Below are positions 6,631 to 13,790 of a DNA stretch of 23,961 nucleotides, in pieces (position 1 is the stretch's first letter; each line of letters starts with the position of its first letter). The position numbers and the translations under genes were made by a program. The notes below the pieces were generated by a model, which saw only the letters and a program-made list of their open reading frames with translations, was not told where the DNA came from and made no database searches. The DNA is taken from contig CALFYA010000124.1 in the NCBI GenBank assembly GCA_937952925.1, positions 1-23,961 on the forward strand, in the 5' to 3' direction. Origin of the DNA: an uncultured Moraxellaceae bacterium (GTDB taxonomy: Bacteria; Pseudomonadota; Gammaproteobacteria; Pseudomonadales; Moraxellaceae).

Positions 6631-6639
6631 GAATTACGC

Positions 6640-6670
6640 TGACCTTTCGGTCATTGGCGGGGTATGCCAA
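6640..6670 (-). other. Two small hairpins ahead of tRNA-Asp
   Basis: On the minus strand TTGGC-N7-GCCAA (6654-6670) is followed by TGACC-GAAA-GGTCA (6640-6653), the latter with a GNRA-type loop. They separate the internal terminator from the second tRNA-Asp and may guide processing. Confidence 0.4.
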
Positions 6671-6671
6671 T

Positions 6672-6716
6672 AAAAAAAGCCCTGATATACTTGCAACCTC
6701 GGTTGCTATAGGGCTT
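6672..6716 (-). terminator. Terminator between the two tRNA-Asp genes
   Basis: AAGCCCT and AGGGCTT (6677-6683 and 6710-6716) enclose an inner stem GCAACC/GGTTGC (6693-6698 and 6701-6706). Seven U's follow in the minus-strand RNA (A's at 6672-6678). Confidence 0.8.
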
Positions 6717-6753
6717 GGGGTGTTTGATGAGTTCTGGGCACCAAACTTTGCGA

Positions 6754-6830
6754 TGGCGCAGCGGACGGGACTCGAACCCGCGACCCCCGGCGTGACAGGC
6801 CGGTATTCTAACCGACTGAACTACCGCTGC
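6754..6830 (-). tRNA. tRNA-Asp(GUC), promoter-proximal copy
   Basis: 77 nt, identical at every base to the other Asp copy 200 bases away, while the flanks of the two copies differ. Follows tRNA-Val by 18 bases in the same transcript. Confidence 0.97.
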
Positions 6831-6848
6831 TTCGCAATTCGACGAGAT

Positions 6849-6924
6849 TGGTGGGTGGTAACGGGCTCGAACCGCTGACCCGCTGCTTGTAAGGCAGCTG
6901 CTCTACCAACTGAGCTAACCACCC
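6849..6924 (-). tRNA. tRNA-Val(UAC)
   Basis: 76 nt with encoded CCA. Minus strand begins GGGTGGTTAGCTCAGTTGG; the anticodon loop is CTTACAA (TAC) on a GCTGC/GCAGC stem, and the T loop is TTCGAGC. It is first in the cluster, directly behind a consensus promoter. Confidence 0.96.
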
Positions 6925-6945
6925 AATGTCTTCGTCGTGGTGTGC

Positions 6946-6974
6946 ATTATAGAGATTCCATTTGTGGTGTCAAA
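6946..6974 (-). promoter_or_regulatory. Sigma-70 promoter of the tRNA cluster
   Basis: On the minus strand TTTGAC (6969-6974) and TATAAT (6946-6951) are separated by 17 bases, near consensus and about 21 bases upstream of tRNA-Val. Confidence 0.85.
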
Positions 6975-7177
6975 CGCTTTTCTGGCTTTTTTTCATTTTT
7001 TTGTTTGAGTGTTCATTTTTTAGCTAAAAGCTGCTGATTTTCCAACCAAAACCCAAAAAAACACCCGTTTTTCGCCTGTTTTTTGGATCTTTGCGTCGCT
7101 AAGCACAGACGCTTTTGGGCGCAAAGATGACGGGGCGATCTTTGCCCCCTTGATCGGTGTGTTGTTTTTTTCAACAA
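6975..7177. other. Gene-free stretch with an ATCTTTGC repeat trio
   Basis: No coding sequence is supported here. The left part is T-rich. At 7087-7095 (ATCTTTGCG), 7120-7128 (CGCAAAGAT) and 7138-7145 (ATCTTTGC), the middle element can pair with either neighbour. GGGGC (7132-7136) can also pair with GCCCC (7144-7148). It lies just downstream of the YkuD-family gene, so it may act as that gene's 3' end, but no hairpin is followed by a U-run. Confidence 0.4.
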
Positions 7178-7675
7178 TCAATCGCGTGTTTCGACAATCT
7201 GCACCGGTGTGCCTTCGCTGATCTGTGCAAAAAGGTCAATCACATCGCTGTTACGCATGCGGATACAGCCATGTGACAACGGAGTGCCCATCGGTTCAGT
7301 GTCTGGCGTGCCATGAATATAAATATAACGACGATAGGTATCGCAGCCGTCGCCTTGATTAACCCCCGCTTCACAGCCCGAAAGCCACATAATCCGTGAC
7401 AAAATCCAATCGCGTGCAGGATGAGCGACTGCAAGGGCATCATCATAAATTTCGCCCGTCGGCTGCCTTGCCACAAACACGCTGTTGATCGGCGCATCTG
7501 CACCAATTTTTTGCGCAATGATATGACGACCACGCGGTGTACAGCCGCTATTTTCGCGCTCACCCACCCCATTTTTGGCGGTTGAGATCAAATAGTGCTG
7601 GCAATCATGGGGGGTACGATGCAGCGTCAGGCGTTGCTCAGCCACACATATTTCAATCCATAGGTCATCTTGCAT
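7178..7675 (-). CDS. YkuD-fold L,D-transpeptidase/carboxypeptidase, cytoplasmic
   Basis: A small YkuD-domain protein of 165 residues. The catalytic block is complete: HGTP near residue 121 and SHGCIRMRN near residue 134, with the active cysteine in HGC. STAKNGVGERENSGCTPRG and the KIG-x5-NSVFVARQPTGEIYD stretch are typical of the family. There is no signal peptide or membrane segment, so it should act in the cytoplasm. That matches the Acinetobacter ElsL/LdtK type, reported as an L,D-carboxypeptidase that trims recycled tetrapeptides, rather than periplasmic cross-linking enzymes. Two ATGs lie close together (7681 and 7675). GGTGA is 6 bases from the second, which I prefer, and touches the first. 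Confidence 0.85.
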   Translation of the reverse strand: MQDDLWIEICVAEQRLTLHRTPHDCQHYLISTAKNGVGERENSGCTPRGRHIIAQKIGADAPINSVFVARQPTGEIYDDALAVAHPARDWILSRIMWLSGCEAGVNQGDGCDTYRRYIYIHGTPDTEPMGTPLSHGCIRMRNSDVIDLFAQISEGTPVQIVETRD

Positions 7676-7744
7676 AGTCATTCACCAGATTATTGAGATG
7701 CCATTCATTCTATAAGGCACTGTAAACGACAACCGCCAAATACA

Positions 7745-7773
7745 AAAAAGCCGCCAACAAACGGGCGGCTTTT
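7745..7773 (-). terminator. argG terminator
   Basis: AAAAGCCGCC and GGCGGCTTTT (7746-7755, 7764-7773) form a stem with an 8-base loop; the minus-strand RNA ends in a U-run. It is only 12 bases after the argG stop codon. Confidence 0.88.
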
Positions 7774-7785
7774 GAGTGGATCAGC

Positions 7786-9006
7786 TTAGTCGAACTTACG
7801 ACCTTTGCTCGCACCAATACGCAGACGCAGACCGTTGAGGCGGATAAAGCCTTCGGCGTCTTTTTGGTTGTACGCACCACGGTCGTCTTCAAAGGTGGCA
7901 ATGTTGGCATCAAACAACGAATCGTCTGATTTGCGGCCAGCAATCATCACATTGCCTTTGTACAGCTTGACGCGTACCACACCATTGACTGGTTGTTGTG
8001 ACTCGTCAATCATGGCTTGCAACATGTGACGCTCAGGGCTCCACCAGTAGCCGTTGTAGATCAGCTTGGCGTAGCGTGGCATCAACTCATCTTTGAGGTG
8101 CGCGACTTCACGATCCAAGGTGATCGACTCAATGGCACGGTGCGCTTTGAGCATAATGGTACCGGCTGGCGTTTCGTAGCAGCCGCGTGACTTCATGCCG
8201 ACATAGCGGTTTTCGACCAAGTCCAGACGACCAATGCCGTGCTCACCACCGAGTTTGTTGAGCAATTCCATGATTTCGTGTGGCTTCATCTCTTGACCGT
8301 CAATCGCCACGATATCACCCGCGCGATAGGTCAATTCGAGATACAACGGTTGGTCTGGGGCTTTTTCAGGGCTAACCGACCAGCGCCACATGTCTTCTTC
8401 CGGTTCCCAGAATGGATCTTCCAAGCCGCCGCCTTCATAGGAGATGTGCAGCAAGTTGGCATCCATCGAATACGGTGACTTTTTACCCGCTTTGGCAAAA
8501 TCAATCGGGATATCACGGATACGCGCATATTCCATCAGGGTTTCACGCGAGGTCAAATCCCACTCACGCCACGGTGCGATACAGCGCAACTCAGGCGCCA
8601 AACCATACATGCCCAGCTCAAAACGCACTTGGTCGTTGCCTTTGCCGGTTGCGCCGTGACTGATCGCGTCTGCGCCTTCGGCTTTGGCAATTTCAACCAA
8701 ACGCTTGGCAATCAATGGACGCGCAATCGAGGTACCGAGCAGATATTCGCCTTCATAGATCGCGTTGGCACGGAACATCGGGAACACGAAGTCACGCGCA
8801 AACTCTTCACGCAAATCTTCGATATGGATGGACTTGACGCCCATCGCTTCGGCCTTGGCACGGGCTGGCTCGACCTCTTCACCTTGCCCCAAATCGGCGG
8901 TAAAGGTGATGATTTCAGCATCATATTGCTCTTGTAGCCATTTTAGAATGACTGAGGTATCGAGACCGCCCGAATAGGCCAGCACGATTTTGCGAACATT
9001 CGACAT
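7786..9006 (-). CDS. argG: Argininosuccinate synthase
   Basis: ATP-dependent joining of citrulline and aspartate to argininosuccinate, the penultimate step of arginine synthesis, in the cytoplasm. The 406-residue protein has the PP-loop AYSGGLDTS at residues 10-18. It also has FTADLGQGEE, the citrulline/aspartate-binding SHGATGKGNDQVRFE, SPYSMDANLLHISYEGG, and ENRYVGMKSRGCYETPAG. Length and all motifs are those of the normal bacterial enzyme. I start at ATG 9006, where the family's S-x-V-x-KIVLAYSGG opening begins; GGCGGA lies about 10 bases upstream. A TTG at 9024 would add six residues. It lies 33 bases downstream of the diguanylate cyclase gene on the same strand, and a terminator follows. 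Confidence 0.98.
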   Translation of the reverse strand: MSNVRKIVLAYSGGLDTSVILKWLQEQYDAEIITFTADLGQGEEVEPARAKAEAMGVKSIHIEDLREEFARDFVFPMFRANAIYEGEYLLGTSIARPLIAKRLVEIAKAEGADAISHGATGKGNDQVRFELGMYGLAPELRCIAPWREWDLTSRETLMEYARIRDIPIDFAKAGKKSPYSMDANLLHISYEGGGLEDPFWEPEEDMWRWSVSPEKAPDQPLYLELTYRAGDIVAIDGQEMKPHEIMELLNKLGGEHGIGRLDLVENRYVGMKSRGCYETPAGTIMLKAHRAIESITLDREVAHLKDELMPRYAKLIYNGYWWSPERHMLQAMIDESQQPVNGVVRVKLYKGNVMIAGRKSDDSLFDANIATFEDDRGAYNQKDAEGFIRLNGLRLRIGASKGRKFD

Positions 9007-9039
9007 ATCGATGATTTCCGCCAAACAAAAAAACGGGAG

Positions 9040-10302
9040 TTATTCTACACGCTCTGCTTCAAACACGCGAATACAGTGACGGCCTGCCGCTTTGGCTTGA
9101 TACACTGCCGAATCGGCTTGATCTATCAAACGATTGGCATTCATCTGCCGCTGTTTGAGCGGCTGCCATGTCGAGACACCAATGCTGACCGTCACATGAG
9201 ACGCGGTGTGTGAGCCGTGATGGGTAATATTCAGGCGATCAACCGCCGCCAAAATTTTTTCAGCCACACGTTTTGCCCCTTCAGGCGGGGTGTTGGGCAT
9301 CAACACAATAAATTCTTCTCCGCCATAACGCGCTGCCAAATCACCGGTGCGCTGCAAATGCGATTTGAGCACATTGGCGACTTGAGTCAGGGCATCATCA
9401 CCTTGCAAGTGACCGTAGGTGTCGTTGTAGGCTTTGAAGTGGTCAATATCAACAAAGATGACCGAGAGCGGCTCACCCGAACGCTGCGCCCGCTCCCACT
9501 CTTGGGAGAAGGTTTCATTGAGATAACGACGATTGGCCAGACCGGTCACTGAGTCTTCACGCGATAAGCGAATCAACTCTTCGCTCATGGCACGCGATTG
9601 CAAACGATCAAGTTCTAGCAAGCGTCCTTGCAAAAAACTGACCCGATCACGGCTGGTATTGAGATAAGCCAGCAAAAACCCGAGCGCATTACTCAAAATC
9701 ACCGCATAAAAATACATGACGGGATCAATATGAATATTCATAAAAATAAATAATGGGAGTGGGATCAGACCTGCCAATGCACAGGTCAGCAACATGGTAC
9801 GCGGCGGCATTCCACTCATAAAATAGGCCAGCATGTACACAAAAATCACCAAATAGCTGCCTTGCTGTGCCAACTGCGGTTGCTGAAACAGCATGGTAAA
9901 TACACACGTTCCCAGCACCCCCAAAAACGCCAACATCGGCAGAATCCGATTGTAATAGCGTAATATTTTGGGCACATGCGCCATGATCGGCAACACCCCC
10001 AAACAAACAATGCCGTTGGTATAGGCCAATAGCCACAAAAACAAATCATGCGCGCGATTGACCGGCTCACTGACAAAATAGACGGTGGGAAAGGTAATAA
10101 AGCCGAGCGCCAAGTACACCAACATAAAGGTAAAATAGACGTTACGGATCATACTCGCCGAACGTTCTTGGAGTGTGTTCCAGTACCGCTGCTCAAGTGA
10201 GTCTGGAAAAGGACGCATGATCGTCCGTTCATTCGCCAACAAATGGCGAATCAGACTGTCCTCTTGCAAGATGGCACTTGGTAGTGGAATGGGGGTTTTC
10301 AC
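9040..10302 (-). CDS. Membrane-bound diguanylate cyclase (GGDEF)
   Basis: A 420-residue protein that should make the second messenger cyclic di-GMP from two GTP. Six hydrophobic segments (roughly 52-77, 87-110, 119-139, 148-164, 168-189, 195-215) form an N-terminal membrane sensor without a recognised ligand. A short coiled-coil-like linker (220-245) leads to the GGDEF domain (250-415). There DSVTGLANRRYLNE opens the domain, FVDIDHFKAYNDTYGH holds the metal and substrate residues, and GGEEF (327-331) is the active loop. RTGD at 318-321, five residues before GGEEF, is an intact inhibitory I-site, so product feedback is expected. The GTG at 10302 has GGA upstream; ATG 10218 with GGA five bases upstream is a good alternative start. 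It is divergent from pyrC. Confidence 0.9.
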   Translation of the reverse strand: MKTPIPLPSAILQEDSLIRHLLANERTIMRPFPDSLEQRYWNTLQERSASMIRNVYFTFMLVYLALGFITFPTVYFVSEPVNRAHDLFLWLLAYTNGIVCLGVLPIMAHVPKILRYYNRILPMLAFLGVLGTCVFTMLFQQPQLAQQGSYLVIFVYMLAYFMSGMPPRTMLLTCALAGLIPLPLFIFMNIHIDPVMYFYAVILSNALGFLLAYLNTSRDRVSFLQGRLLELDRLQSRAMSEELIRLSREDSVTGLANRRYLNETFSQEWERAQRSGEPLSVIFVDIDHFKAYNDTYGHLQGDDALTQVANVLKSHLQRTGDLAARYGGEEFIVLMPNTPPEGAKRVAEKILAAVDRLNITHHGSHTASHVTVSIGVSTWQPLKQRQMNANRLIDQADSAVYQAKAAGRHCIRVFEAERVE

Positions 10303-10499
10303 TCAAATTCCATGCGTAAAATAAGCAGTCCTATAGAATGTCAGAATTTTAACCACATCAGGGGCTATCTTGCCTGACATCAACCTTGTTTTGCTAGCTG
10401 CGCACACTAACCAATCCTCCCTATGCGTCGCAAGGCTTTCCGTCGGTTGTTTGATTCGATTATGATGGGTTTTTTCCATACCTACCGATTGGATAAACC
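10303..10499. promoter_or_regulatory. Divergent intergenic region (cyclase / pyrC)
   Basis: The 197 bases carry the promoters of both flanking genes. For pyrC, TATGAT at 10461-10466 is a likely -10 element, with only a poor -35 match upstream. No operator or RNA element is recognisable. Confidence 0.4.
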
Positions 10500-11534
10500 T
10501 TGAATACCTTGACGTTGACCCGCCCTGACGATTGGCATATCCACCTGCGCGATGGTGCAGCGCTTGCACGCACTGTGCCAGACAGTGCACAACATTTTCA
10601 CCGCGTGATTTGCATGCCCAACTTGGTGCCTCCGGTCAAAACCGTGAGTGATGCGCTTGCCTATCGCGAGCGCATCATGGCACAGGTACCCGAAGGCATC
10701 CGCTTTGATCCACGCATGGTACTTTATCTCACGGATCACACTGATCCACAAGAGATTATCAAGGCTCAGGCGACAGGCGTTGTCCAAGCGGTCAAACTCT
10801 ACCCCGCCGGTGCCACCACCAACTCCCATGCCGGCGTGACCGATCTGTCGAATGTGTATGGCGTGCTTGAGCAAATGGAAGCACAAGGCATGCCGTTTTT
10901 GGTACATGGCGAAGTCACCCATAGCCATGTCGATATTTTTGACCGTGAAAAGCAATTTTTGGATGACGTCCTCGATCCACTGTTGCAACGCTTCCCCAAA
11001 CTGCGTGTGGTGCTTGAACACATCACCACCGCCGATGCTGCACAGTTTGTGTTGGCACAAGGCGAGCGCGTCGCTGCGACCATCACGCCACAACATTTGC
11101 TGTTTAACCGCAATCACATGTTGGTGGGAGGCATTCGCCCACACTTTTACTGCTTGCCGATCCTCAAGCGCCAAACCCATCAGGCGGTGTTGATTGACGC
11201 TGCGACCAGTGGCAATCCTAAGTTTTTCTTGGGCACCGACAGCGCCCCGCATGCCCAAGACAAAAAAGAAAATGCCTGTGGCTGTGCCGGTTGCTATACC
11301 GCGCCCATCGCACTGGCCTTGTATGCCGAAGCGTTTGAAGATGCAGGCAAGCTCGACAAACTCGAAGCCTTTTCCAGCCATTTTGGCGCAGATTTTTATG
11401 GCCTGCCGCGCAACACCGATACCGTTACCTTGATCCGCCAAGATCAAGCGGTGGTCGATGCTTATGATTATTTTGGCGATCAAAAGCTCGTGCCATTGCG
11501 TGCCGGTGAAACCTTGCGTTGGAGCGTGGTATGA
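10500..11534 (+). CDS. pyrC: Dihydroorotase
   Basis: The cyclisation of carbamoyl-aspartate to dihydroorotate in pyrimidine synthesis. This 344-residue protein is the E. coli-like class II enzyme. All metal ligands are present: H13 and H15 (DWHIHLRDG), carboxylated K99 (AVKLYPAGATTN), H136 (HGEVTH), H174 (LEHITT) and catalytic D247 (GTDSAPH). NACGCAGCY is also typical. The only start giving the family N-terminus is TTG at 10500, with TTGGATAA upstream (GGA eight bases away). A TTG start would lower translation. The ATGA overlap with rnt shows an operon. Confidence 0.97.
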   Translation: MNTLTLTRPDDWHIHLRDGAALARTVPDSAQHFHRVICMPNLVPPVKTVSDALAYRERIMAQVPEGIRFDPRMVLYLTDHTDPQEIIKAQATGVVQAVKLYPAGATTNSHAGVTDLSNVYGVLEQMEAQGMPFLVHGEVTHSHVDIFDREKQFLDDVLDPLLQRFPKLRVVLEHITTADAAQFVLAQGERVAATITPQHLLFNRNHMLVGGIRPHFYCLPILKRQTHQAVLIDAATSGNPKFFLGTDSAPHAQDKKENACGCAGCYTAPIALALYAEAFEDAGKLDKLEAFSSHFGADFYGLPRNTDTVTLIRQDQAVVDAYDYFGDQKLVPLRAGETLRWSVV

Positions 11535-12175
11535 CGGACGCTGCTCCCATCATTGGGCAGCGCTTTCGGGGCTTTCTGCCTGTCGTTGTCGATGTTGAAA
11601 CGGCAGGATTTGATGCCAAGCACGATGCACTGCTTGAAATTGCCTGTATCCCGATCTTGTACAACAGTGAAGGTCGTTTTGTGGTGGGTGAAGCACTGCA
11701 CGCCCACCTCAAACCATTTGAAGGGGCGCATTTGTGCCAGCGTTCGCTGACCTTTACAGGGATCGATCCATTCAATCCGCTGCGGATGGCAATTGCTGAA
11801 GACGAAAAATCCGCCCTCAAGCGGATTTTTAAGAGCCTAACCGAAACGCGTCGACAGCAAAACTGTAAACACTGCGTGCTGGTCGGTCACAATGCGCATT
11901 TTGATTTGGGCTTTTTGCGTGCCGCGATTGATCGCACCCATACCAAAAATCAAAGCCCATTTCATAGCTTTTCAGTGTTTGATACCGTGACGCTCTCGGC
12001 AGTGGCGTATGGTCAAACGGTGCTGGCGCGTGCTTGTGCGGCAGCAGGCATTGAGTTTTCGGGGAAAGAAGCACATTCGGCCTTGTATGACACCCAAAAA
12101 ACTGCTGAGCTGTTTTGTCATATCTTAAATGCCTATCCGATGTTGGCACAAAACCTTGATGACGACACGGAGTAG
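11531..12175 (+). CDS. rnt: Ribonuclease T
   Basis: A DEDDh 3'-5' exoribonuclease that trims tRNA and other stable-RNA 3' ends. The 214-residue length matches E. coli RNase T. Catalytic residues are D21 and E23 (VVDVETAGF), D125 (GHNAHFDLGFL), H182 and D187 (HSALYDTQKT). ATG 11531 overlaps the pyrC stop (ATGA), so translation is coupled; a TTG 12 bases upstream is rejected. The pyrC-rnt pairing is familiar from Acinetobacter and relatives. It fits the surrounding tRNA genes by theme only. Confidence 0.95.
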   Translation: MTDAAPIIGQRFRGFLPVVVDVETAGFDAKHDALLEIACIPILYNSEGRFVVGEALHAHLKPFEGAHLCQRSLTFTGIDPFNPLRMAIAEDEKSALKRIFKSLTETRRQQNCKHCVLVGHNAHFDLGFLRAAIDRTHTKNQSPFHSFSVFDTVTLSAVAYGQTVLARACAAAGIEFSGKEAHSALYDTQKTAELFCHILNAYPMLAQNLDDDTE

Positions 12176-12267
12176 TCCTGATTCTGCCCCACACGGGGCA
12201 GAAAAAACCCATCTGACTTTTTTTTAGCCAATCAATTCACTTTTTTGCATTTTTTTGACCGCATCTG

Positions 12268-12295
12268 TTGACACTGATCGTCCACCCTATATAAT
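12268..12295 (+). promoter_or_regulatory. tRNA-Glu promoter
   Basis: TTGACA (12268-12273) and TATAAT (12290-12295), spacer 16 bases, both consensus hexamers. The tRNA starts 16 bases later. Confidence 0.88.
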
Positions 12296-12311
12296 GCGCC
12301 CACCTCTTGTA

Positions 12312-12387
12312 CTCCCCATCGTCTAGAGGCCTAGGACACCGCCCTTTCACGGCGATAACCGGGGTTCGAATCCCCGTGGGGAGGCCA
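12312..12387 (+). tRNA. tRNA-Glu(UUC), atypical acceptor and anticodon stems
   Basis: 76 nt with encoded CCA. It has the usual GTCTAGAGGCCTAGGAC D arm, CTTTCAC anticodon loop (TTC) and TTCGAAT T loop. Two departures from the common bacterial form are visible. The first pair is C1-G72 where G1-C72 is usual. The first anticodon-stem pair is C27 against A43, a mismatch (CCGCC opposite GGCGA). Confidence 0.95.
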
Positions 12388-12418
12388 TATTTGATGGCTT
12401 ACTGCAATATGTACCATC

Positions 12419-12457
12419 CCAACAATCCCGCTCATTGAAGCGGGATTGTTGTTTTTG
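12419..12457 (+). terminator. tRNA-Glu terminator
   Basis: AACAATCCCGCT (12421-12432) and AGCGGGATTGTT (12439-12450) form a perfect 12-bp stem with a 6-base loop, followed by GTTTTTG. Confidence 0.85.
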
Positions 12458-12470
12458 TATGTCTCAAATC

Positions 12471-12503
12471 AAAAAAAATCCTGTGCAAGCACAGGATTTT
12501 TTT
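12471..12503 (-). terminator. Terminator of the TerC-family gene
   Basis: ATCCTGTGC and GCACAGGAT close a 2-base AA spacer, with A's at 12471-12478 and T's on the other side. It is usable in both directions and isolates the convergent tRNA-Glu unit from the TerC gene. Confidence 0.85.
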
Positions 12504-12514
12504 AGAGCTTGGGC

Positions 12515-13489
12515 TTAATCTTTGTGTTTGGGGAACTCATCCACAGGTTTCGGTGCAGTTTTCCACGACAGAAAACCCACCACCGTCAAGGTCGCGGCAA
12601 TAAAGCCCAAGGATGCACCAATCGGGATTTTATACACTTCAAGCAGCAGCATTTTGATCCCGATAAACACCAAGATGATCGACAATGCATACGGCAACAA
12701 ATGGAAGCGACCAGCAATATCCGACAGCAAAAAGAACATCGCACGCAAACCCAAGATCGCCAGCAGGTTGGCAGTCAACACAATAAATGGATCGGTGGTG
12801 ACCGCAAAAATCGCAGGAATCGAGTCAACAGCAAAGATCACATCTGAGATTTCAACCAAGATCAGCACAATCGCCAGTGGGGTAAACCACAACAATCCAT
12901 TGTGACGCACGATGAATTTTTCACCATCAAGCTCCTTGGTGATGCGCAAGTGTTTACGCAAAAACTTCAGCAAAAAGCCATTTTCGGGATCAGGCTCTTC
13001 ACCGTGACTAACCCACATTTTGATGCCGGTAAACACCAAAAACGCACCAAAAATATAGAGAATCCAGTGAAACTGGGTGATCAACCACGCCCCTGCAAAA
13101 ATCATGATGGTACGCAGAATAATCGCACCAAGCACCCCATACAGCAGCACACGACGTTGTAAGGCGGGCGGAATGGCAAACGCTGAGAAGATCATCAGCC
13201 AGACAAACACGTTGTCGACCGCCAAAGATTTTTCAATCAAATAGCCAGTAAAAAACTCAAGGGTCTTTTGGTTGGCCAGCTCACGGGTGTATGCCCCATC
13301 GAGATACCACCACAACCCTGCGCCAAACAGCACCGAGACACTCACCCACACCACGCTCCACAGCGCGGCCTGTTTGAGCGGAACTTTTTCATCGGCTTTT
13401 TGCTTAAAGGTGAGAAAATCGACCAATAGCATTGCAATCACGATTGCAAAGAATATGGCGTAGAGCGAGAAACTACCCACCGTGTCCAT
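12515..13489 (-). CDS. TerC/Alx family membrane protein (probable Mn2+ exporter)
   Basis: This 324-residue protein has the nine or so hydrophobic segments and conserved acidic motifs of the TerC family: EKSLAVDNVFVWLMIF near residues 85-100 and LILVEISDVIFAVDSIPAIFA near residues 210-230. The paired E-x-S-x2-(V)D-N and E-x-S-D-x5-D-S motifs within the membrane are the likely metal-binding sites. E. coli Alx, closest in layout, is a manganese exporter, and the gene here is preceded by a manganese riboswitch, so Mn2+ export under excess manganese is the most likely role. The start ATG 13489 has AGAAGGGG about 7 bases upstream. The name tellurium resistance is historical and I would not infer it. 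Confidence 0.9.
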   Translation of the reverse strand: MDTVGSFSLYAIFFAIVIAMLLVDFLTFKQKADEKVPLKQAALWSVVWVSVSVLFGAGLWWYLDGAYTRELANQKTLEFFTGYLIEKSLAVDNVFVWLMIFSAFAIPPALQRRVLLYGVLGAIILRTIMIFAGAWLITQFHWILYIFGAFLVFTGIKMWVSHGEEPDPENGFLLKFLRKHLRITKELDGEKFIVRHNGLLWFTPLAIVLILVEISDVIFAVDSIPAIFAVTTDPFIVLTANLLAILGLRAMFFLLSDIAGRFHLLPYALSIILVFIGIKMLLLEVYKIPIGASLGFIAATLTVVGFLSWKTAPKPVDEFPKHKD

Positions 13490-13507
13490 CGTGCACCCCT
13501 TCTATGG

Positions 13508-13672
13508 AGATGGCAGACAGGTGGCATAAAAAAACCTTGACCTGCTGCCATCTGAGATTAATCAAATAACACCGGTCAAGGTCTTGCCGACTCGTGATGA
13601 CCACGAGTGGATGCACCGGCTCAGGTGTGAGCGGATTGACGGCACATCGCTTGGGAGGCTACTCCCCTTGAT
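13508..13672 (-). promoter_or_regulatory. yybP-ykoY (manganese) riboswitch leader
   Basis: The minus-strand leader carries the conserved pieces of this family: AAGGGGAGTAGCC (13657-13669), CCGTCAATC, and GGCAAGACCTT near 13577-13587. The aptamer closing helix can form between CAAGG (13666-13670) and CCTTG (13577-13581). CCTTG is also part of the terminator arm 13574-13582, so ligand-stabilised aptamer and terminator exclude each other, giving an ON switch. The read-through RNA can instead fold a second helix of arms 13508-13522 and 13540-13553 (9 plus 5 pairs with one bulge). Confidence 0.88.
13526..13582 (-). terminator. Riboswitch expression-platform terminator
   Basis: ACCTTGACC and GGTCAAGGT (plus-strand 13574-13582 and 13534-13542) pair perfectly over 9 bp with a 31-base loop, and seven U's follow in the minus-strand RNA. 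Confidence 0.85.
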
Positions 13673-13681
13673 GAGCACCAC

Positions 13682-13709
13682 TGTATAAAAATAGCGCAGG
13701 ACATTTCAA
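13682..13709 (-). promoter_or_regulatory. Promoter of the riboswitch-TerC unit
   Basis: Minus strand TTGAAA (13704-13709) and TATACA (13682-13687), 16-base spacer, just upstream of the aptamer start. Confidence 0.6.
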
Positions 13710-13744
13710 GGTGGACAAATCATAGACATACACTTGCACTACAA

Positions 13745-13776
13745 ACAAAAACGCCTACAGGATGTAGGCGTTTGTT
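13745..13776 (-). terminator. Terminator of the oxidoreductase gene
   Basis: AAACGCCTAC (13749-13758) and GTAGGCGTTT (13764-13773) with a 5-base loop; the minus-strand RNA continues UUUUUGUUU. It lies 15 bases after the stop codon. Confidence 0.85.
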
Positions 13777-13790
13777 GCAATCAAGCGGAC

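Noticed and set aside
6654..6878. Short open frame across the tRNA-Asp and tRNA-Val region
   Set aside because: It runs antisense through tRNA bodies and a terminator, so it is not a gene.
10482..11483. 333-codon open frame on the minus strand across pyrC
   Set aside because: It is antisense to a dihydroorotase with every catalytic residue present; it has no family features of its own and is a frame shadow.
12182..12203. TTCTGCCCC/GGGGCAGAA hairpin after rnt as a terminator
   Set aside because: Strong 9-bp stem but followed by A's on the plus strand and no U-run on either strand; not called as an intrinsic terminator.
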